Positions 1 through 9,395 are shown, counted from the first letter of the stretch. The stretch is 64,000 nt of DNA from Oceanicoccus sp. KOV_DT_Chl (GCF_900120175.1 NZ_FQLF01000001.1:62001-126000); one strand, 5' to 3'. Made by a program: numbers and translations. Notes: generated by a model not told the origin, from the letters alone.

Positions 1-1065
1 CCATTATCCGATAGTGCCCTGCGCTTAAAACCCGGACCTTATAGCGTTAATTATTACGATGAAACAATTATTGATCGCAGTCGCAGCACCCAAGCCAATG
101 GTGACTTCGCCGGAACCGACAGTCGCACGCTGGTCAGCACCCTCTGGTATCCCGACCGAAAAGTTGAGGGCGGTTTTCCACTAATTGTTTACAGCCATGG
201 TTTTTCCTCTAATCGAAGTGATGGTGAATATCTAGCGCAACATCTGACCAGCAAAGGTTATGTGGTGGTTGCCGCTGACTTTCCTTTAACCAATGCCTCG
301 GCGCCCGGCGGCCCTCTGGTTAAAGATGTCGTTAATCAGCCCGCCGATGTCAGCTTCCTGATTGATACTTTACTGCAGCATAACTTTAACCCTGAACACG
401 CCTTGGCCGACATGATCGACCCTGAACGCATTGGCCTGATGGGGCTTTCGCTGGGCGGCATGACCACCACGCTGGCCGCCTATCATCCGACCATGGCCGA
501 CAGCCGAGTCGATGCTGCATTATCCCTTGCCGGGCCGACCGATCAATTTACCGCAGCCTTTTTCCAACAACGGACACCGGCTTTTCTGATGCTGGCAGGT
601 ACTGCGGATGCGTTAGTTCCATACTCGAGCAATGCACTGCCCGTGCTGCAAAAGATTCCCAACGCCCAATTGCTAACGATTGCTGAAGGATCCCATATGG
701 GCTTTTCTGGCAGCGCCAGCTTATTGCGCTGGATAAACCACCCGGACTCTATTGGTTGTTATGTGGTGATGAGCAATTTGGACGATGCCGACAGCGAAGC
801 ACCCTGGTTTGATTTATTGGGCACGCCTGAGCAGGGCATCAATTATCAATCCACCAATGAACTATGTCAGCAAAACCCACTGCCCAAGGCCATCAATCCC
901 TTGCGACAACAACAGATTAGTCGCTTAGTGGTGAGCAGCTTTTTTGACAGCCAGTTTTCACCCAGCCCTGAAAATAAAACGGCTGCAGACACTTTTTTGC
1001 AGCAGACTCTGCCACAAGAGTTTGCTGAGCTAAGCTACTCACGGGCTAAAGCCATAATCCCTTGA
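1..1065 (+). CDS. alpha/beta hydrolase, 5' truncated by the window edge
   Basis: The frame is open from base 1, so the N-terminus lies outside the window and 354 residues remain. The visible part has an oxyanion-type YSHGFS segment at visible residues 64-69, a nucleophile elbow GLSLGG (Ser near visible residue 150), a later LAGTADALVPY strand that should carry the acidic residue, and a GSHMGF segment for the catalytic His. This order fits the dienelactone-hydrolase / chlorophyllase-like / polyester-hydrolase branch of the fold. The substrate cannot be told. The C-terminal ~120 residues after the catalytic His are longer than in a minimal hydrolase. It ends just before a palindrome-rich gene-free block. 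Confidence 0.85.
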   Translation, partial: PLSDSALRLKPGPYSVNYYDETIIDRSRSTQANGDFAGTDSRTLVSTLWYPDRKVEGGFPLIVYSHGFSSNRSDGEYLAQHLTSKGYVVVAADFPLTNASAPGGPLVKDVVNQPADVSFLIDTLLQHNFNPEHALADMIDPERIGLMGLSLGGMTTTLAAYHPTMADSRVDAALSLAGPTDQFTAAFFQQRTPAFLMLAGTADALVPYSSNALPVLQKIPNAQLLTIAEGSHMGFSGSASLLRWINHPDSIGCYVVMSNLDDADSEAPWFDLLGTPEQGINYQSTNELCQQNPLPKAINPLRQQQISRLVVSSFFDSQFSPSPENKTAADTFLQQTLPQEFAELSYSRAKAIIP

Positions 1066-1071
1066 ACTTGA

Positions 1072-1116
1072 GGGGGGCAGAGTCATTTTATGGAAAACAA
1101 AAATGGATCCGCCCCC
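1072..1116. repeat. imperfect long hairpin, REP-like
   Basis: Arms GGGGGC-AGAGTCATTTT (1073-1089) and AAAAATGGATCC-GCCCCC (1099-1116) pair almost fully, with a loop of about 9 bases. It starts 7 bases after the stop of the hydrolase gene, so it could also act as its transcript end. The arm resembles that of the hairpin at 1504-1553. Confidence 0.55.
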
Positions 1117-1346
1117 GCACTGTGCCGCGACCAGATTGTTTCTAGCTGAGCTTATATCAATGCCTCAACTTGGCACCTTTGAGAACCTACGCCTTGATTA
1201 ACTTCGGGCTTTTTATGTTTGAAGCTGAATCTATAGCTGCCGAAAACAGCTAAGAAAAATCGTTAGATTGAAGAGTGTCTGTTGCGGAAGGTATGGCTGC
1301 AGGTCTTGAAGATTGTTTTACATGTAAGGTAATCGTCGGTATTGAC

Positions 1347-1372
1347 CCTTAACAGCCTGAGGGCTGTTAAGG
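1347..1372. repeat. perfect 11-bp stem with 4-base loop
   Basis: CCTTAACAGCC (1347-1357), loop TGAG, GGCTGTTAAGG (1362-1372). No T-run follows, so a rho-independent terminator is not supported. A second small stem, CAAACGC/GCGTTTG with a 5-base loop, follows at 1401-1419. Confidence 0.6.
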
Positions 1373-1503
1373 CCCTGCGGGCTTCGCCTTCGGCTCGGTC
1401 CAAACGCTATGCGCGTTTGTGACCCATTACAGGCCCGAGTAATTACGTGCGCATTCCAGCTGGCAGGAAATTGGATAGGGTCGATCTTATCGCGGCACGA
1501 TGT

Positions 1504-1553
1504 GGGGTCGGACCAATAATTTTACGTAGTGTGTAAAATTTTGCTCTGACCCC
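1504..1553. repeat. long hairpin, REP/transposon-end-like
   Basis: Left arm GGGGTCGGACCAATAATTTTAC and right arm GTAAAATTTTGCTCTGACCCC are near-complementary (one bulge, a few mismatches) around a 7-base loop. Palindromes starting GGGGTCAGAG are typical of repeats tied to REP-associated tyrosine transposases in gammaproteobacteria. That link is inference from memory of the motif. No transposase gene is present here. Confidence 0.55.
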
Positions 1554-1563
1554 CGCTAGAAAC

Positions 1564-1659
1564 CGTTGGCACGATGTTGTTTCGAAGTATCTGCCAGAAT
1601 GGCAAGTTGATAAATCGGAGTGACCTGAAAAAGGTTTATTTAGGGAAATCGTGCCAACG
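1564..1659. repeat. 12-bp perfect inverted repeat, 72 bases apart, plus nested copy
   Basis: CGTTGGCACGAT (1564-1575) is the exact reverse complement of ATCGTGCCAACG (1648-1659). The right arm also pairs with TTGGCACG at 1667-1674, giving an alternative 8-bp stem. Two mutually exclusive hairpins could therefore form. No function is known. Confidence 0.6.
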
Positions 1660-1704
1660 TCTCTAATTGGCACGGAACTGCCGAGGTGCGACGTTGGTAT
1701 GGTT

Positions 1705-3132
1705 TTATTCTTTAAACCCAAACAACTTCTTGTTAATAATTTCCTCGGCAATACCTTTAGGTATGGATTGCTCCCAATCACCACGTCCCTTTGCCAGTTC
1801 TTCCATAACTTCGTTCGGCAGGATGTGCAGGTTTTCTTCCTTGTAATGCTCAATAGGAATTAATGATTTATTCAGTGTGAGGTATTTCAGTAAGTGAATA
1901 TTTTTTACAGGGACTTGTGCATTTTCCAGGGTGATAAGCTCGCCATTTATTTTCGCAGGGTAGACCATAGCGTGAGTGTCATCTGAAAATAATTTACCAA
2001 TAGCTGCTAATATGCCACCTTCCAACCCTTCGTAGTAATCATCATTAAATAGCTGGTTTAAATCAAAGGTGCTGAGTGCCACCGCAATGTGGTTGTCGGT
2101 ATAGCGTCGCATCCAGGAGCGTAGGCGGAAGAAGCGAAAATAATCCGAGATAAGCACGTTAAACCCTAACTGGATTAATAGATCCACGCGAGCTAGCAGC
2201 TCTTCGTCGCTGGTGTCGGCATCGGTACCTAGCCTGGACATGGAAATTTCAACAACGTTAATAATACCGCGGTCACTCAAACCTTCCATCTTACTGAACT
2301 GTTCCAGTGCGGCATTGTTCATGTCCATATGTACATTCGTTGGCGGTTTAAAGGATCCGCGCATGACCAGTACATCTTTTTTGCGCAGTGCGCTTGCTGG
2401 GACGATGGAGTTGCCGGTGTTATCAAACATCACCGCACGACAGCACCAGCTGCGTACCAAATGTAAATTAATCAGGCGGTTATTGATGCTGGCAAAGTAG
2501 GGGCCGCTAAAGTGAATGAGGTCTATTTCCAGCCGAGTGGAGTCGATGTTGTCGGTGAGGCTATCGATAATCCATTTTGGTTCATCACGGTAATGGAACG
2601 CGCCATAGAGTAGATTAACACCGAGAATACCCAGTGCTTCGGACTGGCTTTGGTTGTCTTCATCCAGCATGCGGACGTGTAAAACGATTTCATCGGGCGG
2701 AAAATTAGGGATAAGGTTTAATTTGATCCCTATCCAGCCGTGGCATTCATTTTTTTGTTTGAAGCTTTTTGCTGTAACGGTGGCCGCGTAACTAAAGAAC
2801 TGGGTATTGGCTGGACGTGATTCGCCAAGGCGTTCAACCAATAAATCGTATTCCCGCGTTAGCATTTGTTCAAGGCGTTCACGGCTTACGTAAGCACCAG
2901 CCTTGCCATAAATTACATCACTGATTTGCATGTCGTAGGCTGACATGGTCTTGGCAATAGTGCCGGCTGCTGCACCAGCAGAAAAAAACTGGCGGGCCAC
3001 TTCCTGCCCGGCGCCAATTTCTACAAAGGTGCCGTATTTTCTTTCGTCTAAATTTATCTCTAAGGCTTTTTGGCGAGTAGAGACCTGTTCGTTGCGTAAA
3101 GTGTGTGGTGTTGAATAGTGTTGCTTACTCAT
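1705..3132 (-). CDS. conserved protein of unknown function, 475 aa
   Basis: I recognise this as a widely distributed conserved family marked by an N-terminal segment reading FVEIGAGQEVARQFF followed by an Ala/Gly-rich stretch and TMSAYDMQISD. Database records often call its members TonB-dependent receptor or nicotinate-nucleotide adenylyltransferase. I see neither a signal peptide and beta-barrel nor a convincing nucleotidyltransferase signature, so I do not adopt either name. The protein looks soluble and cytoplasmic. It lies 27 bases after the PQQ-dehydrogenase gene on the same strand and may share its transcript. The start chosen is the MSKQHYS methionine, the first in the frame. No frameshift is seen. 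Confidence 0.8.
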   Translation of the reverse strand: MSKQHYSTPHTLRNEQVSTRQKALEINLDERKYGTFVEIGAGQEVARQFFSAGAAAGTIAKTMSAYDMQISDVIYGKAGAYVSRERLEQMLTREYDLLVERLGESRPANTQFFSYAATVTAKSFKQKNECHGWIGIKLNLIPNFPPDEIVLHVRMLDEDNQSQSEALGILGVNLLYGAFHYRDEPKWIIDSLTDNIDSTRLEIDLIHFSGPYFASINNRLINLHLVRSWCCRAVMFDNTGNSIVPASALRKKDVLVMRGSFKPPTNVHMDMNNAALEQFSKMEGLSDRGIINVVEISMSRLGTDADTSDEELLARVDLLIQLGFNVLISDYFRFFRLRSWMRRYTDNHIAVALSTFDLNQLFNDDYYEGLEGGILAAIGKLFSDDTHAMVYPAKINGELITLENAQVPVKNIHLLKYLTLNKSLIPIEHYKEENLHILPNEVMEELAKGRGDWEQSIPKGIAEEIINKKLFGFKE

Positions 3133-3159
3133 TAATCAATCCGTAAACGCTGGTGATTG

Positions 3160-5203
3160 TTAATTTGGTAGTGAATATACCATTAATACATCACCTGGAT
3201 TTTGCGGGTATAAAAAAGAATGCCCTCCCGCAGAGATAGCGATGTATTGCTTGCCATTGTATTCATAACTCATCGGGACTGCCATGCCTGCGGTGGGTAA
3301 AGTTGCCTGCCAGAGCTGTTTTCCGCTCTCAATATCAAAGGCGCGGAATTTTTCATCCATGGTTGCGGCAATAAATACCAAACCCGAAGCCGTGATCATC
3401 GGGCCGCCTGCGTTGGGGTGCCAAATTTCAAAAACGGTAAATTGAAGACAAAATCTTTCAGCGGGATTTCTGCCGGAGCCAGTTTTTCCAAAGTCCCTAA
3501 CGGTACATCCCATGCTATGGTGCCCTTGCTAAGGTCAATCGCCACTAAGCTGCCCCACGGCGGTGCGGTACAGGGCATACCCCAGGGTGAAAGTAATGGC
3601 CGTTGTTCGATGGCGTACGGGTGCCTTTAATTTTCCCTGGTGGTCCACCGGCAATACCCGGTGGTGTGCCCCATATTTCGCCAGCGGCTTTGCGCGCTTT
3701 CATTTCGGCTTTTAATTTATCCTGCCGTACCAGACGTAGGAAATAAGGGACCCGATTGACGTTGGTAATCAGTAATTGCCGCTGCGGATCATAAGCGCCG
3801 CCCCCCCAGTTTGGGCCGCCACCGGTTTGTGGGTACATGACGGTGCCCTGTTCGCTAATAGGGGTGAAGATTTTCCCATAGCGAGACTGTTCGATTAACT
3901 CACGGCATTGTTGCTTATCCCAAAAAGTCAGACCCCAGGCATCATCGGGGGTGATTGATTGTGGGACTAAAGGTGGGGGTGCCAGCGGAAACGGTTGGGT
4001 GGGAGACAATACTTCACCGGCAACGCCATCAGTGGGGACCGGGCGTTCTTCAACACCAAAGACAGGCTTGCCGGTTTCCCGGTGCAGCACGTATAACATG
4101 CCGGTTTTGACCAGCTGGGCGACTACGGGGATGGTTTCACCATCCTTGTCGATATCTAACAGCATTGGTTGTGCAGGGTTATCAAAATTCCACACATCGT
4201 GATGCACGGTTTGAAATGACCACACCAGTTCGCCGGTTGAAGCTTTTAATGCCACTACCGAGTTGGCGTGGCGATTATCCCCTGGGCGCTGGCCGGCAAA
4301 AAAATCCGGTGAAGCTGAGGAGGTAGGAATAAAGACCAGGTCTCGCTCTGTATCGATACTAAAAAATGACCAGGCATTACCGCCGCCGGTTTTTTTCAGT
4401 GCCTGCGGATCCCAGCTGTCGTGATAAAGGTCATCAGGTTGACGCGGGATAGGATCAAACTCCCATTTGAGTGCACCGGTATGCACATCAAAAGCGCGGA
4501 TAGCACCGTTGGGTGCATCTACTCTTTTTGATTTGGAGTTGGTCGTAGAGCCAATAATAATCGTATTGGATAACACCACAGGCGGGGTGTAGGTTTGTAC
4601 TTTATGAAATTGACCGGCGGGTTTAGCGGCTTTGATCAACGGTTCGACATCGACTAAACCTTGTTCACCGAAATTCTCACAAGGCTTGCCATCTAATGCA
4701 TCGAGTGAGAGTAGGCGGCGATCATTGGTGTTGCTAATAATACGGTGTTTACACTGCGTTCCACTGGCTGCTGCGGTATCTTCCCAGTACGCTACACCAC
4801 GGCATTTAAATTGGCTGCCGGGCTTCATCTTTCGCAATTGCGTGCGGTAACTCCAGCGCTCTGCGCCGGTAGCAGGGTCTAGCGCGACAATTTTATTGAA
4901 CGCTGAACAGAGTATTAAGTGGTCGCCAGCTGCGGCAGGAAGTTTTAGTGGCGTGGCGTGGTGGCCGGAAAAAAATAACTGCATTTTGGGGCGGTTATCC
5001 AATTCGTCCAAACTGTATTGCCAAGCGACAGTCAATTCATCAATATTGTCTTTAGTAATTTGTTGCAGCGGTGAATATCGACTGCCGCCTTCGTCACCAC
5101 CCCAGTGTGGCCAATCCTGCGCATGTCCAAGTAAACTTAAACCGCTAATGGCAGTGATAAGACAGTAATAAAACGGTTTGAATAGTGTCATAATAGTGCG
5201 CAT
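3160..5203 (-). CDS. PQQ-dependent (quinoprotein) dehydrogenase, glucose-dehydrogenase type; two apparent frameshifts
   Basis: The N-terminus is a signal peptide (about residues 1-28) followed by [18 protein letters not shown], the usual mature start of periplasmic PQQ dehydrogenases. WxxG-type propeller repeats follow ([65 protein letters not shown]). It would oxidise a sugar or alcohol in the periplasm and pass electrons to quinone. The five membrane helices of E. coli Gcd are absent. The frame is broken twice: at GGG 3619-3621 and at GGGG 3415-3418 (plus-strand coordinates). One added G at each site gives a continuous protein of about 681 residues through [16 protein letters not shown] and [16 protein letters not shown] sequencing error is more likely than decay. 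No PQQ synthesis genes are in the window. Confidence 0.85.
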
Positions 5204-5260
5204 TTTTAATTATCGATTGTTTGTTGTTGAGCGTATAACTGGCATTTTACTGGAAACCTA

Positions 5261-5503
5261 ATGAATATCATCCACTACCCGAGTAAAGATTGTTTTAGCT
5301 GTGTTATCGATAACGAGGAAGCGGTACTGGAATATCAACTGCTAGACAATAATAAAATTAATTTTAGCCGTACCTATGTACCCAATGCTGCCAGAGGCAA
5401 AGGCGTGGCGGAAAAGTTAGTTCGTCACGGTTTGGCTTGGGCTAAAGAACAGCAATATGCAATACAGGCCAGTTGCTGGTATGTTGAGAAATTCCTGCGC
5501 TAA
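5261..5503 (+). CDS. small GNAT-like N-acetyltransferase (YidJ/YjdJ type)
   Basis: An 80-residue protein with the compact GNAT pattern: EAVLEYQL strand, FSRTYVPNAARGKGVAEKLVRHGLAWAKEQ carrying the acetyl-CoA-binding R-G-K-G turn, then a short strand ending ASCWYVEKFLR. The family is about 90 residues long and acts on unknown small substrates or proteins. It starts 57 bases from the divergent PQQ-dehydrogenase gene and is followed after 2 bases by the DUF2970 gene, so the two are probably co-transcribed. Confidence 0.75.
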   Translation: MNIIHYPSKDCFSCVIDNEEAVLEYQLLDNNKINFSRTYVPNAARGKGVAEKLVRHGLAWAKEQQYAIQASCWYVEKFLR

Positions 5504-5505
5504 TA

Positions 5506-5742
5506 ATGTCTAAGCAAAAGAAACCACGCTATTTTGAACGCCCTGATGAGGATGAAGCGCCGCTAGGTTTTTGGGCGACTTTGTTGATTGTGTTATCAAC
5601 CCATCTTGGTGTGCGGCCAAAAGCAAAGCGAGAAGAAGATTTTCGTCGTGCTAACGGTTTGCATGTGTTTGTTGCTGGTGTGATTTATTTTGTGGTTTTA
5701 TTGATTATGATGGTAATTCTGGTAAATGTGGTGAGCCACTAA
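5506..5742 (+). CDS. DUF2970 family small membrane protein
   Basis: A 78-residue protein with a charged N-terminus (KQKKPRYFERPDEDEAP), the family's central segment GFWATLLIVLSTHLGVRPKAKREEDF, and one C-terminal membrane helix (about residues 52-75). This matches DUF2970, a small gammaproteobacterial inner-membrane family of unknown role. The gene begins 2 bases after the upstream stop and has no separate Shine-Dalgarno sequence, which suggests translational coupling. Confidence 0.75.
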   Translation: MSKQKKPRYFERPDEDEAPLGFWATLLIVLSTHLGVRPKAKREEDFRRANGLHVFVAGVIYFVVLLIMMVILVNVVSH

Positions 5743-5774
5743 ATAAGTCACTCACCGGTATTAATATGTTAGTC

Positions 5775-6562
5775 CTAAAAAGCTCGTGGCATATCCATAT
5801 TGAGTCGAGTCAGCCCGCCGTTAATACCTAGTATTTCTCCTGTTACATAACTGGCGGCGGGTGAGGCTAAATAAAGCGCCCCCAGAGCAATATCTTCTAC
5901 TTCTCCAAGTCGTCCCATGGGAGTGAGATCATTCATGGTTTGTTCGATATCATCATTGAGTACAGTATTTAATGCTTCGGTTTTGGTCGAGCCGACACCA
6001 ATGCCATTGACCCGGACCTTGGGAGCAAAGTCCTGAGCCAGTTCACGCGTTAAAAAAGACAGTGCAGATTTGGCGGTACCGTAGGCGGCAAAGCAGGGCG
6101 ACGGGTGTTGACCGGCAACGGAAGAAATATTGATCACACAGCCCGAGCCAGCAGAACTCACCATTAACGGCACACAGATACGAGTCATCTCAAAGGCAGT
6201 GGTGACGTTAAATTTGAATGCATTATCGAGGTCGCGGGCGCTGGTTTGTAAGGCGGGTTTGGGGGAAAGCCACCGGCATTATTAACCAATATATCAATAC
6301 GGCCAAACTCAGCCATGGCTTGATCGGCTAAGTGCTGCAATTGCTCATCAACCATCACGTCGGTAGGGACGATTAAAGTGCGGCGGCCAAAAGCTTCAAC
6401 GGCGGCAGCAGTGGTTTGCAGTTGTTCCAGTGTGCGTGCGGCAAGGACAATATCCGCACCCGCTTCAGCAAATGCTTTGGCGATAGCTGCGCCTATGCCA
6501 CGACCGGCACCGGTAATAATGGCGACTTGGCCGTCTAAACGAAAACGATCAAAAATACTCAT
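5775..6562 (-). CDS. SDR family NAD(P)-dependent oxidoreductase; one apparent frameshift
   Basis: A classical short-chain dehydrogenase: TGAGRGIG cofactor motif near residue 18, VNNAGG, INISSVAG with the catalytic Ser, YGTAK with the catalytic Tyr and Lys, and a C-terminal YVTGEILGINGG. The frame breaks at the G-run 6261-6265. One extra base restores GGFPPKPALQTSARDLDNAF and joins the two halves into about 262 residues, the normal family length. The substrate is unknown; FabG-like 3-oxoacyl or alcohol substrates are possible. It is transcribed away from trhO. Confidence 0.85.
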
Positions 6563-6682
6563 AAGGTTTCTCTTGTTATTGTCATCAAGGTTATTTGGGC
6601 TCTAGCTGTTCTTTATACCGTGTCTGCGGCGGCGCAGGAAGTTGCGGTTCGTTAATGCTTGATGAGGGCGGAGCGGGCGGGT

Positions 6683-6711
6683 TTGGCATTCGCAGTTAAA
6701 TTCCTTATAAT
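6683..6711 (+). promoter_or_regulatory. sigma-70 promoter for trhO
   Basis: TTGGCA (6683-6688), a 17-base spacer, and a perfect TATAAT (6706-6711), followed by a GC-rich discriminator (TCGCGCGG). It lies 55 bases before the trhO start and is the best-looking protein-gene promoter in the window. Confidence 0.75.
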
Positions 6712-6765
6712 TCGCGCGGTTTTAACACGCGCCGGATTTACGTTCCGGTCAGCTGAGGAAAGAAA

Positions 6766-7800
6766 ATGACGACTACTGTACCCACAGGCGCCGACGCTGC
6801 GCTTGCTAAAAAATCATCCCCAGACACCATTGTGGTGTGCGCGTTGTACAAATTTGTTGCTTTAGACCGATTTGAAGTGCTGCGCGAACCGCTATTAAAT
6901 ACCATGAAGTCACTGTCAGTGAAGGGCACTTTGTTGCTGGCCAGTGAAGGTATTAATGGCACGGTTGCCGGTTCTCGTGAGGCCATTGATCAATTACTGG
7001 ACTGGTTGCGTCAGCAGCCGGAGCTGGTCGATATCGATAGCAAGGAATCCTATACCACCAAGCCACCATTCCTGCGCACCAAGGTTAAATTGAAAAAAGA
7101 AATCGTCACTATGGGGGTGGAAGGGATTGACCCCAAGCGCGTGGTAGGCACCTATGTCGATCCCAAAGACTGGAATGCGCTGATCAGTGATCCTGACGTG
7201 GTGCTGGTTGATACCCGCAATGATTATGAAGTGCAGGTCGGCACGTTTAAAAATGCGATCAACCCGGTGACGGAAAGCTTTCGCGAATTTCCGCAGTACG
7301 TAAAAGACCATCTGGACCCAGCTAAAAATAAAAAAGTGGCAATGTTTTGTACCGGTGGTATTCGCTGTGAAAAATCTACTGCCTATTTGAAAGAACAAGG
7401 TTTTGACGAAGTCTATCATTTGAAAGGTGGCATTTTAAAATATCTGGAAGACGTTCCCGCCGAGGAAACACTGTGGCAAGGCGAATGTTTTGTATTCGAC
7501 GATCGAGTAACGGTAAATCATCAATTGGAAAAAGGCGATTATGATCAGTGCCATGCCTGTCGATTACCTATTACCGAGCAAGATAAAGCGCATCAGCATT
7601 ACCAAAAAGGCGTGAGTTGCCCTGCGTGTTATGACAAAACCAGCCCGGAGCAACGCCAGCGCTTTTTAGAGAGGGAAAAACAAATGCAGCTGGCCAAAGC
7701 CCGTGGCGAACAGCATATGGGTTCGGATGTGGTTGAGCAGTTAGAGTTGAAGCGGCAACGCAAAGCGCAACGCTTAGAGCAGCAGCGTCAGCAGCAATAA
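6766..7800 (+). CDS. trhO: tRNA uridine(34) hydroxylase TrhO (rhodanese family, YceA)
   Basis: TrhO makes 5-hydroxyuridine at position 34 of tRNAs in an oxygen-dependent reaction, the first step toward (m)cmo5U. The 344-residue protein has the YceA N-terminal domain ([35 protein letters not shown]), a rhodanese domain with the active-site loop [10 protein letters not shown], and a Cys-rich C-terminal segment (CHACRLPI and CPACYDKT) followed by a basic, Gln/Arg-rich tail. The length fits the family. It stands alone, with its own strong promoter. Confidence 0.95.
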   Translation: MTTTVPTGADAALAKKSSPDTIVVCALYKFVALDRFEVLREPLLNTMKSLSVKGTLLLASEGINGTVAGSREAIDQLLDWLRQQPELVDIDSKESYTTKPPFLRTKVKLKKEIVTMGVEGIDPKRVVGTYVDPKDWNALISDPDVVLVDTRNDYEVQVGTFKNAINPVTESFREFPQYVKDHLDPAKNKKVAMFCTGGIRCEKSTAYLKEQGFDEVYHLKGGILKYLEDVPAEETLWQGECFVFDDRVTVNHQLEKGDYDQCHACRLPITEQDKAHQHYQKGVSCPACYDKTSPEQRQRFLEREKQMQLAKARGEQHMGSDVVEQLELKRQRKAQRLEQQRQQQ

Positions 7801-7924
7801 TATATCGGGAGAGTCTGAAGGAATAGTAGAGTCAGATAGGCAGGTAAATTTGCCTAATCCGCTATTAATGATTAGATTACGGACTGATTATTAATAGCTG
7901 GCTCATCAAAATTGGCGGGTAGCT

Positions 7925-8773
7925 TTGGAGAGTGTAGTGCTACTGTTTGCCAATGATAAAAATACCATTCGATTTATCCTGTTATTACTTTCCCTTTTAA
8001 CCGTGGCTAACTCGACTGCAAGTGCGGAAAAAAATCCCTTGTGGGAGTTGGGCATAGGTGCTGCCGGTTTATATCATCCGCATTACTTGGGTGCTGAACA
8101 ACAACAAGGCTATTTGTTCCCGCTTCCTTACTTTACCTATCGAGGTGAAATAATCCGCGCCGACCGCAGCGGTATCAGAGGGTTTCTTTATAACAGTGAA
8201 AAGTGGAATTTACGCCTGAGTTTTAGTGGTTCATTGCCCGTTAATAGCGAAGACAATGATGCCCGTGAAAATATGGATGACCTCGACTTGATGCTGGAAG
8301 TGGGGCCGACGCTGCAATATACGATTAGCTCGGATGCCGAGCAAATATGGCGTTTCGATTTACCCTTGCGCGCCGGTTTTTTATTGGGCGATAAGCCGTT
8401 TTATCATCAGGGTTGGACCTTTAATCCACGCTTGTATTATAGCGTCGATAACGGCCCCTGGACGGTAAGCGCTACCGCCGGCCCGATGTTTAGTGATCAT
8501 CGTTATCACGGTTATATTTATGATGTGGGACTGCAAGACGTGACGGCTAATCGCGGGTATTATGAATCCCGCTCCGGTTACACTGGCAGCCGTTTTTCAC
8601 TGCGGCTAAAGCGTCATTATGATCGCTATGTGTTCGGGGCCGGGGTAAGTTATTACAATTTGGACGGCGCCGAAAATGAAGATAGCCCGCTGTTACTACA
8701 AGATGATTATGTGGCGGTGAGCTTTACTTTTGCCTGGATATTCAAAAAATCGGCTGCCATGGTGGACAATTAA
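7925..8773 (+). CDS. MipA/OmpV family outer-membrane protein
   Basis: A 282-residue exported protein with a hydrophobic signal segment (about residues 16-35, ending ASA). A beta-barrel pattern follows: WELGIGAAGLYHPHYLGAEQQQGYLFPLPYFTYRG, the diagnostic MipA/OmpV opening, and a C-terminal strand ending in SFTFAWIF. Members act as MltA-interacting scaffold proteins or inducible outer-membrane proteins. Which applies here cannot be told. The start is uncertain: TTG at 7925 gives the longest frame and an in-frame GTG lies at 7937. Neither has a clear Shine-Dalgarno sequence. Confidence 0.8.
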   Translation: MESVVLLFANDKNTIRFILLLLSLLTVANSTASAEKNPLWELGIGAAGLYHPHYLGAEQQQGYLFPLPYFTYRGEIIRADRSGIRGFLYNSEKWNLRLSFSGSLPVNSEDNDARENMDDLDLMLEVGPTLQYTISSDAEQIWRFDLPLRAGFLLGDKPFYHQGWTFNPRLYYSVDNGPWTVSATAGPMFSDHRYHGYIYDVGLQDVTANRGYYESRSGYTGSRFSLRLKRHYDRYVFGAGVSYYNLDGAENEDSPLLLQDDYVAVSFTFAWIFKKSAAMVDN

Positions 8774-8804
8774 ACGTATCGCGCAGACGCCACGTTTAAT
8801 TTTT
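8768..8804. terminator. bidirectional rho-independent terminator between mipA-like gene and tapT
   Basis: AATTAAACGT (8768-8777) and ACGTTTAATT (8792-8801) form a perfect 10-bp stem, continuing into a T-run to 8804. The mipA-like stop codon lies inside the left arm and the tapT stop region inside the right arm, so it can serve both convergent genes. Confidence 0.75.
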
Positions 8805-9395
8805 GTTGCGGTAATGCCGAATAAAAACGTCTGTGCCCATAGCTTTGATTTGCTGGGCAATTATCCACTCCATGGAGGCTAACAGTGGCGCATATTTCGT
8901 TGAATTTCGCTCCAAAAAACCCAGTGTTTGTGCAATCGCTTCGACCGTAGCAATCGCTTGGGCATCCGGCTGTTTTCTAATTTGATAGCGTGAACGGCTA
9001 GTAGGGGTCAGTTGTACTTTAGGCAAGGCTGCAAGCTGCGGGTTTTCAAATAACATACGGCGGCTTTTACGCCAGCTGGCATCAATAAAGAGTAAGGGGC
9101 GAATGGTAGTGTTATCGATGGAAGCCAGTGGCGTACTGTCTTCTCCAGGGTAGATCAATAGCGGTTGCTGTTGCATGATGTGCTTTAGTTGTCGCTGATC
9201 TTGGTCATTATCGCTATTAAGTAATTGGCAATGTAGCAGGCTGAGTTCAGCAATACGCGCAGTGCCAATCGCGTGCCGGCTTTCGCTGGGATGTTGCACA
9301 ATCGTGACCGGCCACTGGTTGTTAATCGTGGTCAGGGTGTGGCAATAACACACTGTGAGTGGACGTAGGCAATTATCGCACTGGGGTCTGGGCAT
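8796..9395 (-). CDS. tapT: tRNA-uridine aminocarboxypropyltransferase (DTW-domain, TapT/YfiP)
   Basis: DTW-domain enzymes transfer the 3-amino-3-carboxypropyl group of SAM to tRNA uridine 47, giving acp3U. The MPRPQCDNCLRPLTVCYC start carries the zinc-like Cys cluster typical of the family. It is followed by TIVQHPSESRHAIGTARI, the DASW form of the D-x-S/T-W signature, and RYQIRKQPDAQAIATVEAI. I chose the MPRPQ start (199 aa) over the longer frame because the Cys cluster normally sits at the very N-terminus. That start overlaps the 3' end of the glutamine-cyclotransferase gene by 23 bases. Confidence 0.85.
   Translation of the reverse strand: MPRPQCDNCLRPLTVCYCHTLTTINNQWPVTIVQHPSESRHAIGTARIAELSLLHCQLLNSDNDQDQRQLKHIMQQQPLLIYPGEDSTPLASIDNTTIRPLLFIDASWRKSRRMLFENPQLAALPKVQLTPTSRSRYQIRKQPDAQAIATVEAIAQTLGFLERNSTKYAPLLASMEWIIAQQIKAMGTDVFIRHYRNKN

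Larger units (their letters stand above)
1066..1704. other. gene-free block rich in inverted repeats
   Basis: About 640 bases between two tail-to-tail genes with no convincing coding frame. The longest open frame (minus strand, 1443-1853) has a basic, Cys/Ser/Thr-rich translation with no recognisable family and runs into the 3' end of the next gene, so I leave it out. The block holds at least five separate palindromes, listed individually. Two of them (1072-1116 and 1504-1553) resemble each other, which suggests a dispersed REP/MITE-like repeat family or the remains of a REP-associated transposon. Confidence 0.6.

Noticed and set aside
1347-1372. Integron attC site
   Set aside because: The GTTAAGG/CCTTAAC ends look attC-like, but the loop is 4 bases, the core-site consensus GTTRRRY is not met, and no integrase or cassette is present.
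1443-1853. Minus-strand open frame of 136 residues in the palindrome block
   Set aside because: No recognisable family, composition dominated by repeats, and it runs into the 3' end of the well-supported gene at 1705-3132.
1705-3132. TonB-dependent receptor or nicotinate-nucleotide adenylyltransferase
   Set aside because: These are common automatic names for the family, but there is no signal peptide, plug or barrel pattern, and no convincing nucleotidyltransferase motif.
3160-5203. Genuine pseudogene of the PQQ dehydrogenase
   Set aside because: Both breaks are one-base losses in G-runs like those in essential genes of the same window, so an error explains them better.
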